A stretch of 64,000 bases of DNA, taken from JBBTCX01 sp964494205. GTDB lineage: Bacteria > Planctomycetota > Phycisphaerae > UBA1845. Both the position numbers and the translations under genes were made by a program. The notes below the pieces were generated by a model. That model did no database searches and was not told the DNA's origin. It was given only the letters and a program-made list of their open reading frames with translations. Each line of letters starts with the position of its first letter. Positions within the stretch are counted from its first letter, which is position 1. Shown one piece after another: positions 1-6,651 of this stretch. The stretch spans positions 1 to 64,000 of the forward strand of contig CAZBRD010000017.1 in NCBI GenBank assembly GCA_964494205.1, in the 5' to 3' direction.

Positions 1-8
1 CGCGAACC

Positions 9-278
9 TCATGATACCGTGGGCGTCAAGGACTTTTTCAACGGGCTGTTAAAGCACCCGACTCTGCAGGGGACGATAGCGGGTTCCGTCGGCGGCGAGA
101 ACCAACTTGGACAATTCACGCCCATCTGGCATGGGGCGCAGATCTCGCCCGATTGATACTCACCAGGGCAAGCTACCGCGGGAATATCTGCCCTACTGAG
201 TGTAACTAAAAAGGCGAAGGCTAAGATCGCGATTATCCACACGAAACCACAACGATAGATACCGAATTGATTCGACAT
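9..278 (-). CDS. Small secreted or membrane-anchored Cys-rich protein
   Basis: An 89-residue protein of unknown function. Residues about 10-32 form one hydrophobic segment (FVWIIAILAFAFLVTLS) followed by RAD, which fits a signal peptide or an N-terminal anchor. The mature part has six cysteines (CPGEY, GEICAPCQ, VNCP, VPC, VGC), suggesting an oxidised extracytoplasmic peptide. The open frame runs further upstream, but I place the start at the ATG at 276-278 because an AAAGG lies about 10 bases before it and the hydrophobic segment then becomes N-terminal. No family is recognised. It lies left of the tyrosine recombinase and may be outside the island. Confidence 0.5.
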   Translation of the reverse strand: MSNQFGIYRCGFVWIIAILAFAFLVTLSRADIPAVACPGEYQSGEICAPCQMGVNCPSWFSPPTEPAIVPCRVGCFNSPLKKSLTPTVS

Positions 279-820
279 CGCGAACTGCCTTTCAAAGTTT
301 GGGGTTTCGAACACTAATGCCGGTAGATTCTTTGGCGCAGGCAATAACCCGAATCGTGCCGCACAAACAAGTCTGCACGGCCTACTACACGCCGTCCATT
401 GTTGCCGCACGTTGCTCACCGCCGACTTGCAACGACTCAATGGCGATTTACCTTGCGACCGGCCTCAAACACTCTATACGTTGAAATTGGGTATTGGTTC
501 GCCAAAATAGTAGACATCGCAAAATCCAAGTCAATAGCGAGTCCATTTTTTCAGGTCCAATGAGTACGCTTAAGCGATGACATTGATCGATATGAATGCT
601 TGAACTCACCGAGCGATCATTCATAGAAAGGTCTTCAAGCCATTCACATTGTGCATTCGTTGAGGATGTGCAAGTGATTCAAGTGTTCGTCGTTTCACGC
701 AATCGCACAAGTAATATTACTCTCGCAGAATCAATAGATTATGTCTGTTTGCTCGCGGGCGAGGACGACAGGATAGATATCCGAAACTCGTCTGTTGCAA
801 TACAAGTTCAAAGCAGCATA
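279..820. other. Gene-free stretch left of the recombinase
   Basis: About 540 bases with no convincing coding frame. The plus-strand frames here run into the reverse of the recombinase gene and lack family features. I searched by eye for a copy of the 3' end of the tRNA at 25.7 kb, which would mark an attachment site, and did not see one. The island boundary may lie here or further left. Confidence 0.4.
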
Positions 821-1453
821 TCAACTGGCAATCCAGTTACGATATCGCATCGTTTCAATTACCGCCGTCGGCGCGATGTGATCGAGGTATCGAGCAGTCG
901 TCGTGATGTTGGAGTGTCCGAGTTGCTTGGAGATGATCGCGATGTCGACCCCTTCAGCGCGAAGTTGTGCCGCGTGAGTGTGGCGGAAGCCGTGGGCGTG
1001 GACGCGCTTTTCAATTCCGGCTTTGAATGCGAGTCGCTTGAGCATGATGCGAACATAGGATGCGTACATTGATTCGCCTTCGAGCGTGCAGAAGACTGGT
1101 TGCCTACTATTCACACCGAGCACTTGTCGTTTGTCGAGCCAGCGCTGTACGATGCTTGCTGCACCCGGGTCGATTCCGATAGTTCGTGAGCGTCCGCCCT
1201 TCCCATTCAGAACGCGGATGGCACCCTTGTCCAATTCGAGGTCTTTCGAATAGAGCAACAGCGCTTCGTTGATACGAAGGCCTGAGCGATAGAGCAACGC
1301 AATCAACGCGCGGTTGCGAATGCCTGTCGGCGCACGATGGCTGCACGCACGCATGAGTTTGGAGACTTCTTCTTCTGTCAGCACTTCCGGCGGCAGATGC
1401 TTGTGCCGTCGTGATTTTTGTCCATTGCTCACATAGATCGATCCATTGAACAT
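821..1453 (-). CDS. Short tyrosine recombinase (phage integrase family)
   Basis: A DNA strand-exchange enzyme of the tyrosine recombinase family, presumably the integrase or resolution enzyme of the element. The active-site set is visible: R60 in RSGLRINEAL, K85 in GKGG, the HxxR box H154-G-F-R157, H180 in LGHSN and the nucleophile Y189 in TTARYL. The protein is 210 residues, whereas most integrases are 300-400. The N-terminal core-binding SAM-like domain is missing and only about 20 residues precede the catalytic domain. It may be a catalytic-domain-only recombinase or a 5' truncated gene. It is last in the minus-strand gene row, after the terminase, with two inverted repeats in the 200-base gap before it. 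Confidence 0.85.
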   Translation of the reverse strand: MFNGSIYVSNGQKSRRHKHLPPEVLTEEEVSKLMRACSHRAPTGIRNRALIALLYRSGLRINEALLLYSKDLELDKGAIRVLNGKGGRSRTIGIDPGAASIVQRWLDKRQVLGVNSRQPVFCTLEGESMYASYVRIMLKRLAFKAGIEKRVHAHGFRHTHAAQLRAEGVDIAIISKQLGHSNITTTARYLDHIAPTAVIETMRYRNWIAS

Positions 1454-1498
1454 GCCTTTCTCCCGATAAAACTTATCCGTTTTTCAGCAAACTTCCGA

Positions 1499-1515
1499 GT
1501 GTCACGCTGTGACAC
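1499..1515. repeat. Perfect inverted repeat upstream of the tyrosine recombinase
   Basis: GTGTCAC-GCT-GTGACAC is a perfect 7-bp inverted repeat with a 3-base centre, 46 bases before the recombinase start. No T-run follows on either strand, so a simple terminator is not favoured. An operator or a recombinase arm site are the alternatives. Confidence 0.55.
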
Positions 1516-1518
1516 CCA

Positions 1519-1544
1519 GTTACGCTTTTCCTGCAAAGCGTAAC
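1519..1544. repeat. 10-bp perfect stem beside the 1499 palindrome
   Basis: GTTACGCTTT, six bases, then AAAGCGTAAC: a perfect 10-bp inverted repeat starting three bases after the previous palindrome. A further GAACGTAAC lies at about 1577-1585, so GTAAC motifs cluster here. It sits between the terminase end (1657) and the recombinase start (1453) and could be an attP-type site or a transcript-end structure. Confidence 0.55.
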
Positions 1545-1656
1545 TCAGTGCTACCTCGGGGTGGCCAGACGGGGAAGAACGTAACTCTATGGAAAGGAAG
1601 GAATTGCGAGCATCAAAATAGGCGGAACCTGAATCATTCCGGTGTCGGCGGAACGA

Positions 1657-3141
1657 TCACCAATGGCGAAACTGGGCCGAGATTCGTTCGCCGCCGTGAG
1701 TGATCAAAGTTGGGCCGCAGTATTTGCTATCTGCCGCTTCCAAGGCCAGCGCCAACGCTGTCCAGCGATCGGCGTGGCTGCCCGCTTCGCGTGGTGCAGC
1801 GTAGCGAACATTGCCCGCCGTCGTCACGGTGCGAGCCACGGAGTGCAGGTCGTCGATTAACGGGCGATGGTTGGGAATCAGCAGATCCCCGCGCTGAAAA
1901 TACGCCAGAATCCGCGAGGCCAGCGATTCCTTCACCGGTGCGGTCATCGTCACCGGCTCGACGCGGCTGCCATGTTTTTTCACCAGTTCTTCGCACAGCT
2001 GCATGCCCAGTCCGCTCTGGTCAATGGAGAGCCTCCGCAGGCAACCGAGCTTCAGGATGCTGGACAGCAAGGCGGACTGTTCGTTGAACGGTGTTTGGCG
2101 TAACTCCACGGCTCCGCGCCAGCGGATGGTCTTGTTGTCCTTCTCCAACATGACCAAGACAGACATATCGTGTTTGCGGCCCACGTCATACCCGGCGAAG
2201 AGATTCTTGGCTTCGGCCAATCCGTTCATGCTCAGGTGATAGTTCAACGTTTCATCGACCCGCGCGAGCAGCAGGTCGTACGGCAACAGGGCATGCGCTT
2301 CGTCCACGAACTCACATTCGTAGGCCGACCTCCAGGTGACCTCGTCGGCCACTGCAGCGCGTAAAGCGGCGATGTCATGCGGCGCACCGCCGTTCTTGGC
2401 GTCGTAGACGCTCACCTTGTGGCGTGACCACGCGGGATCGCCGTTATGCCAGAGCTTGTGGAACATCCCGGTCTTCGGGCCCGGCGTCGACACAACGCTC
2501 AATCGGAACTGCTTGTTGGTCGAGATGGTTGGCACGATGGCCAGCCAGAGTTGGTCGACGTCTGGAATCCACGCCGCTTCGTCAATGACGACGTGGCCGC
2601 TGTAGCCTTGAACGGTGGCGGCGGTTGAAGGCAACGAAACCACCCTACCGCCGGTCGATAGCTCGATGGCTTCAGCACTTTGTTTCTCGACTTGCACGAT
2701 GCCATCGCCTGCAGCGGTCACCAGTGGCAGCAACTGGCCTGCCTTGCGCAACAACTCCGATGCCTGTCGTTGACTGGCGCTGACCACAACGGTCGTTTCG
2801 CCGTAGATTGCCGCGTGCAAGGCTTCGGTGGCTACTGCTGTCGACATGCCGATCTGTCGCGCCTTGCAGCAGACGCGCAGACGAGAATGGTCTTCCAGCC
2901 AACGGCGCTGGTGCGCCCACCAGCGGAGACTGATCGCTTCCGATTGGGAATGCCAGCCGGAGCATTCATGCTCAGCATGAGGCTCAGGGTAAGCGGAGCA
3001 TGGATGCTGAGCACTGGCGGAGCCTTCATGCTCAGGGCGAGCGGAGCACGCAGGCTCAGCACTGGCGGAGCCTGCAGGCTTACCGGCGGTGGAAATCGAG
3101 GAATCATGAAATGCTGGTTCCAGTGATGCATCGGCGATCAT
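1657..3141 (-). CDS. Phage terminase large subunit-like ATPase/nuclease
   Basis: A DNA-packaging motor subunit that pumps and cuts phage DNA. The N-terminal ATPase has a variant Walker A, CKARQIGMST, near residue 95 and a Walker B, VVIDEAA, near 183. The RNase H-like nuclease half shows acidic residues in GYDVGRKHD (about 320), SIDQSGLG (about 373) and SHADRWTALA (about 460). The length of 494 residues is normal. Residues about 18-60 are a low-complexity linker (SASAEPACSA and variants) encoded by a 24-bp palindromic tandem repeat, unusual for this family. The start overlaps the end of the small-subunit-like gene by 4 bases (ATGA), so the two are translationally coupled. No portal or capsid gene follows; a recombinase does. 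Confidence 0.9.
   Translation of the reverse strand: MIADASLEPAFHDSSISTAGKPAGSASAEPACSARPEHEGSASAQHPCSAYPEPHAEHECSGWHSQSEAISLRWWAHQRRWLEDHSRLRVCCKARQIGMSTAVATEALHAAIYGETTVVVSASQRQASELLRKAGQLLPLVTAAGDGIVQVEKQSAEAIELSTGGRVVSLPSTAATVQGYSGHVVIDEAAWIPDVDQLWLAIVPTISTNKQFRLSVVSTPGPKTGMFHKLWHNGDPAWSRHKVSVYDAKNGGAPHDIAALRAAVADEVTWRSAYECEFVDEAHALLPYDLLLARVDETLNYHLSMNGLAEAKNLFAGYDVGRKHDMSVLVMLEKDNKTIRWRGAVELRQTPFNEQSALLSSILKLGCLRRLSIDQSGLGMQLCEELVKKHGSRVEPVTMTAPVKESLASRILAYFQRGDLLIPNHRPLIDDLHSVARTVTTAGNVRYAAPREAGSHADRWTALALALEAADSKYCGPTLITHGGERISAQFRHW
2959..3083. repeat. 24-bp palindromic tandem repeat inside terL
   Basis: Five copies of a 17-base unit of the form GGAGC-N7-GCTCAG begin at 2959, 2995, 3019, 3043 and 3067. 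The last four are exactly 24 bp apart, and the first gap is 36 bp. Each unit is a small inverted repeat (GAGCAT/ATGCTC type), and copies are joined by CACTGGC or GGCGA. The period is a multiple of three, so the terminase frame stays open and an 8-residue Cys/Ser/Ala/Pro-rich repeat is added. Confidence 0.85.
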
Positions 3142-3680
3142 GGTAACTGAGTCTCTTCACGCGGCATGGACACGGGCGCGGACGAACGGAATCCCAGCAC
3201 CGCCGACACGCTGGCCAGCGCCGTCTGCACGTCGCCCGGACCACTGAGTGTGATACGTCGTTCGTCGCCGTCGAGCGCCTTGTGCAGAAGTTGCAGAAGC
3301 CCCACGAGCTTGTCGCCAGCGGTGGTGCTGCCTTTGACGGTGCGAATCAGCAGTTGAGTGATTCCGTCGTACATCAACCCGGCGATGACGTCGATGTTTT
3401 GGGTTTCGTCGGCGTCCATGCCCAGTTGCTGGGCGATCTTCACCAACTCCGCACGGGTCTTCGCGGGTTTGATACCTACACGGCGAAGCGCAGCCGACAA
3501 CGAACCGCTTTCTCGCGGTCGACCGGTAGGATTGCCGCTTTGGCCCGGCTGCCAGCGATGCGGCGCTAGCCATGGCGCACGTTCACCGTTCGTTGACGAT
3601 GCCTCGGATTGGACTGGCACTTCCGCAGCCAGCGCTTCGGTGATTGGGTCTGATTGTAGTTCGGTGCCGTTCATGTTCAC
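3138..3680 (-). CDS. DUF5681-type protein, probable terminase small subunit
   Basis: A 180-residue protein with the motif WQPGQSGNPTGRPR near residues 42-56, the hallmark of the DUF5681 N-terminal domain often encoded just before large terminase genes. The rest is predicted mainly helical (GIKPAKTRAELVKIAQQLG, then LIRTVKGSTTAGDKLVGLLQLL), which would suit the DNA-recognition role of a small terminase subunit. That role is inferred from position and motif. The stop overlaps the terL start by 4 bases. A 15-bp palindrome of the TTCCA-N5-TGGAA type lies 29 bases upstream of the ATG and may control both genes. Confidence 0.75.
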   Translation of the reverse strand: MNMNGTELQSDPITEALAAEVPVQSEASSTNGERAPWLAPHRWQPGQSGNPTGRPRESGSLSAALRRVGIKPAKTRAELVKIAQQLGMDADETQNIDVIAGLMYDGITQLLIRTVKGSTTAGDKLVGLLQLLHKALDGDERRITLSGPGDVQTALASVSAVLGFRSSAPVSMPREETQLP

Positions 3681-3709
3681 CGAATCCTATCGATGGGATA
3701 ACGTCGCGA

Positions 3710-3724
3710 TTCCAACGGCTGGAA
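3710..3724. promoter_or_regulatory. Candidate operator TTCCA-N5-TGGAA, terminase genes
   Basis: TTCCAACGGCTGGAA is a near-perfect palindrome in the gap between the zinc-ribbon gene and the terminase small-subunit-like gene. Read on the other strand it differs from the copy at 6465-6479 by one central base. Its position just before a gene start fits a repressor or activator site. The binding protein is unknown. Confidence 0.6.
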
Positions 3725-3730
3725 GTTGCA

Positions 3731-3922
3731 TCATTCAAAAACGACACGGAAGCGACATCCGCATTTACATTGGACCCACGACAGCCCACTGCCGTCGCCT
3801 TGGTCAGCGACCGAGCGGTACTTACGCAACTTGGTGCCATCGCATTTCGGACAGCGCGGTCGTTCAACCGTCACCGTCGTCAGGCGTGGCCGATCATGTT
3901 TGGACTTAACTGGAACTTTCAT
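3731..3922 (-). CDS. Small zinc-ribbon protein
   Basis: A 63-residue basic protein with two Cys pairs, CPKCDG near residue 24 and CKCGC near residue 53, forming a typical four-Cys zinc ribbon. It has a Lys/Arg-rich N-terminus (MKVPVKSKHDRPR). Small phage zinc ribbons of this kind usually bind nucleic acid or act as adaptors; no specific role can be read from the sequence. It lies 9 bases downstream of the MT-A70 gene on the same strand, so it is probably the last gene of the methyltransferase transcript. A candidate operator separates it from the terminase genes. Confidence 0.7.
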   Translation of the reverse strand: MKVPVKSKHDRPRLTTVTVERPRCPKCDGTKLRKYRSVADQGDGSGLSWVQCKCGCRFRVVFE

Positions 3923-3931
3923 GGTGGTCGC

Positions 3932-5017
3932 TCAATGGTTGTGGTTCAATGGCGCGTCCTCCCCGGGACAATCGTCTACGCTGCAAACGATTCCCTGCTC
4001 GATCTGATTGCCCCACACCGTCCAACCTTCGACAGGAGAACGCGCGAATAGTTCCAATCGAGGCGCTGGACTGGCGCGCTCGATCATCTCGCGCACCGCT
4101 TCAGGTTTGGCGCTGTGCTCCGTGCGCTCCAACTCTGCCCAACTCTTCAGCGACTTGTCCATGAACGTGCACGAACCCCTGACGCCCAGGAGAAGATACT
4201 CGTGCGCCACGCGCCAGTAGTTCCCGATGCCTATCTGCGGTTTGACCCAAACGAACGTACTCTTGTACTCAAAGCCCCACGCTTCCATCACCTGCTTGGC
4301 CTCGAACTGAAACGCGTTCGTCGTCCACAGATGCAGGTGGGAGTTGGGCGCTGCCAGCTTCTCGATGGGCAATTCGCACAGTTCGTCGACGGTCATCGTC
4401 GGATAGTGGTTGTCCGTGGCTGCGCGGGTGGCCTGATTGTCATATTTCCACGGCGGATCCCCATAAATCGTGGCGAAGGTCGTGCCGGTGGCAATGAGTT
4501 CCTGCAGCGATTCGGTACAGGTGATGGTCAGAGGCTGCATTCCGAGATTGCGTTCTGCGTTGGCGAGATCGCGTTCCCTGGAAAGTAGACCGGCGGTCGT
4601 AATCTCACGACCGGCATCCCTGGTGTCGCGGAGATGCTCTTCGAACGCTTCATCAGGCAGCGAAGCCAGTCGTTGCCAGCGATGGGAGTCCTGCTTGGTG
4701 ATCCCCATGTCGGCGAGTTTCGGAAATGGTTCCACGCTGGAACCATTATCCGCAGGCCTTCCAGCACCTTGACGTTGCATGCATGCGAGTAACTCGCCCG
4801 CTTTCCGCTGGGCACGAACGTGAATCTCCGCCGCATTGTTCTGTGCTTCCAGGCCGAGCTTGGCGGCTTTGGCATAGACCTTGGCCGCCTCGGCCACGTC
4901 GGCGATGTGCTTGACCTCGTCCAATGTCGAGGCCGCAGCCAGCGCCTTCACCGCGCCATTCAGTTTGGCCAAGGCCGTAGCGTTGGAACCTACATTGTCA
5001 TTATTCATGGCTTTCAC
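3932..5017 (-). CDS. MT-A70 family adenine methyltransferase
   Basis: A 361-residue SAM-dependent N6-adenine methyltransferase of the MT-A70 family as found in phages and islands. The N-terminal 90 residues are Ala-rich and helical (EVKHIADVAEAAKVYAKAAK, a common leader in phage MT-A70 proteins). The catalytic motif IV is DPPW at about residue 186 (IYGDPPWKYDN), followed by HLHLWTTNAF and YEYLLLGVRG-like elements. In this context it most likely modifies DNA to escape restriction (inference). The gene starts inside the 3' end of the ParB-methyltransferase gene (17-base overlap), so the two are co-transcribed. A second in-frame ATG two codons later is an equally good start. Confidence 0.88.
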   Translation of the reverse strand: MKAMNNDNVGSNATALAKLNGAVKALAAASTLDEVKHIADVAEAAKVYAKAAKLGLEAQNNAAEIHVRAQRKAGELLACMQRQGAGRPADNGSSVEPFPKLADMGITKQDSHRWQRLASLPDEAFEEHLRDTRDAGREITTAGLLSRERDLANAERNLGMQPLTITCTESLQELIATGTTFATIYGDPPWKYDNQATRAATDNHYPTMTVDELCELPIEKLAAPNSHLHLWTTNAFQFEAKQVMEAWGFEYKSTFVWVKPQIGIGNYWRVAHEYLLLGVRGSCTFMDKSLKSWAELERTEHSAKPEAVREMIERASPAPRLELFARSPVEGWTVWGNQIEQGIVCSVDDCPGEDAPLNHNH

Positions 5018-6395
5018 CTCCTTGGTTGTTGGGGGAATGGGAATTGGCTGGGATTCGTTCGGCTTTCCTACCGGTGAACTTCTCCCAGCGCTGAACGATC
5101 ACATCGCAATACAAACAATCGAGTTCCATTAGGAACGCACTGCGTCCGGTCTGCTCGGCGGCGATCAACGTCGAGCCGCTCCCGCCGAATAGGTCGAGGA
5201 CGTTCTCACCCACGCGCGAGGAATATTGAATCGCACGAACGGCTAACTCGACCGGCTTCTCGGTCAGATGCACCATCGAGTTCGGAGTGATCTTCCTGAT
5301 GTGCCACAAGTCCGTGGCGTTGTTCGGCCCGAAGAACGAATGCGCCGCGCCTTCCTTCCAACCGTAGAAACAAATCTCGAATGCGCCCATGTAGTCCTTC
5401 CTGGTCAACACCGGCCATTCCTTGTCCCAGATGATGCCCTGACTGAAGTACAGGCCGTGTGCTTTCAAGACCGGTGGATAATTCCCAAGATTCGCATAGC
5501 CGCCCCAACAGTAAAATGACCGACCGGGTTCGAGCACGCGGGCGATGTTTCCAAACCAAGCGTGCAGCATCTCATCGAATTGCTCGTCGGAGACGAAGTC
5601 ATTGGCCAATGGTCTGTCTTTCGGGCGGAGTTTGCGATGTGTCGGCTTGCCAGACTGTGCACCGGTCGCGACGTCCATCTCATGATAGCGCGAGGCCGTT
5701 CGCTTCTGCGCGCGATGCAGGTCGAACGATTGATGATGCGTTAGACCGTGTTCGCCGAACGACGAGAGACCGGCGGCGATCGCGTTATTACTTCTCGGCT
5801 CAACTTTGACGTTGTACGGCGGGTCAGTGTTAACCAAGTGAATCGACTGGCCATTGAGCAAGCGATCGACATCACTTGCTGATGCACTGTCACCGCAAAG
5901 CAATCGATGGCTACCAAGCACCCACAAGTCGCCGGGTTGGGTGATTGCCGCGTCTGGCGGTTCGGGCACGTCGTCCGGATCGCACAACCCTTCCTTGACA
6001 CCGGGATCAAGCAGTTTGGCCAACTGATCCTCGTCGAAGCCGAGTAAACTGAGGTCGACATCCAACGCGCGGAGTTCTTCCAATGCAATTGGGAGTTTTT
6101 CGAGGTCCCAGGACGCCAACGTCGCAGTTTGATTGTCGGCGATGCGATACGCCTTGACTTCGGACTCGGTGAGGTTGTCGGCAGCGTGCACGGGCACTTG
6201 CTCCAGCCCGAGCTTCATCGCCGCCTTCAGCCGCGTGTGACCGACGATGATCACGCTGTTCTTGTCGACGACAATCGGTTGCTTGAAGCCATATGCCGCA
6301 ATCGACCGCGCGACCGCATCGACCGCCGCATCATTCAACCGTGGGTTGTTCTCGTACGGCTTGACCTGACCTATGGGCCACAACTCAATCTTCAA
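5001..6395 (-). CDS. ParB-domain / DNA methyltransferase fusion
   Basis: A 464-residue fusion. Residues 1-110 are a ParB/Srx-like domain (IGQVKPYENNPRLND, then VIIVGHTRLKAAMKLG). Residues about 165-450 are a beta-class N6-adenine or N4-cytosine DNA methyltransferase with DPPY near residue 190 and the SAM-binding FGGSGST near 402. Phages and conjugative elements commonly carry this architecture; the ParB-like part probably binds DNA, while the second half methylates it. It is followed by the overlapping MT-A70 gene. Two TTCCA-N5-TGGAA palindromes lie 48-84 bases upstream of the start. The exact base and site methylated cannot be read from the sequence. Confidence 0.9.
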   Translation of the reverse strand: MKIELWPIGQVKPYENNPRLNDAAVDAVARSIAAYGFKQPIVVDKNSVIIVGHTRLKAAMKLGLEQVPVHAADNLTESEVKAYRIADNQTATLASWDLEKLPIALEELRALDVDLSLLGFDEDQLAKLLDPGVKEGLCDPDDVPEPPDAAITQPGDLWVLGSHRLLCGDSASASDVDRLLNGQSIHLVNTDPPYNVKVEPRSNNAIAAGLSSFGEHGLTHHQSFDLHRAQKRTASRYHEMDVATGAQSGKPTHRKLRPKDRPLANDFVSDEQFDEMLHAWFGNIARVLEPGRSFYCWGGYANLGNYPPVLKAHGLYFSQGIIWDKEWPVLTRKDYMGAFEICFYGWKEGAAHSFFGPNNATDLWHIRKITPNSMVHLTEKPVELAVRAIQYSSRVGENVLDLFGGSGSTLIAAEQTGRSAFLMELDCLYCDVIVQRWEKFTGRKAERIPANSHSPNNQGGESHE

Positions 6396-6442
6396 GCGTC
6401 ACCTCCATGTTTCCGGCGTGCACTAACTTCATCTGCGCATTA

Positions 6443-6479
6443 TTCCATACGTTGGAACAAACCATTCCAGCGGTTGGAA
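6443..6479. promoter_or_regulatory. Tandem TTCCA-N5-TGGAA operators, methyltransferase genes
   Basis: Two 15-bp palindromes, TTCCATACGTTGGAA (6443-6457) and TTCCAGCGGTTGGAA (6465-6479), have centres 22 bp apart, about two helical turns, so bound dimers would sit on the same face. They lie 48 and 70 bases before the ParB-methyltransferase start. The arrangement is that of a repressor-controlled phage promoter. The island XRE protein is one possible binder. Confidence 0.65.
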
Positions 6480-6651
6480 GGTGTTTTGCGATTTGACTTC
6501 TTGCTCGCCGCCACGCGCGCCCCGTTGGCCACCAAACGCAATCAAACGCCGCGTGGCGCGACGCAGAAGCGAAACGGTAACCATAAGCGCCCGCCTCGCG
6601 CGGCCACACGGTGGCCAAGTCCGCTCGCGTCCACTGAATCGTTGTTGACGC

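Noticed and set aside
596..1072. A 158-residue plus-strand frame
   Set aside because: It is mostly the reverse strand of the tyrosine recombinase gene and has no family features.
2959..3083. The 24-bp repeats as a CRISPR array
   Set aside because: Repeats are in coding frame, units are short and adjacent, and there are no variable spacers or cas genes.
4730..4742. A fourth operator copy (TTCCA-CGC-TGGAA)
   Set aside because: The spacer is 3 rather than 5 bases and it lies inside the MT-A70 coding sequence.
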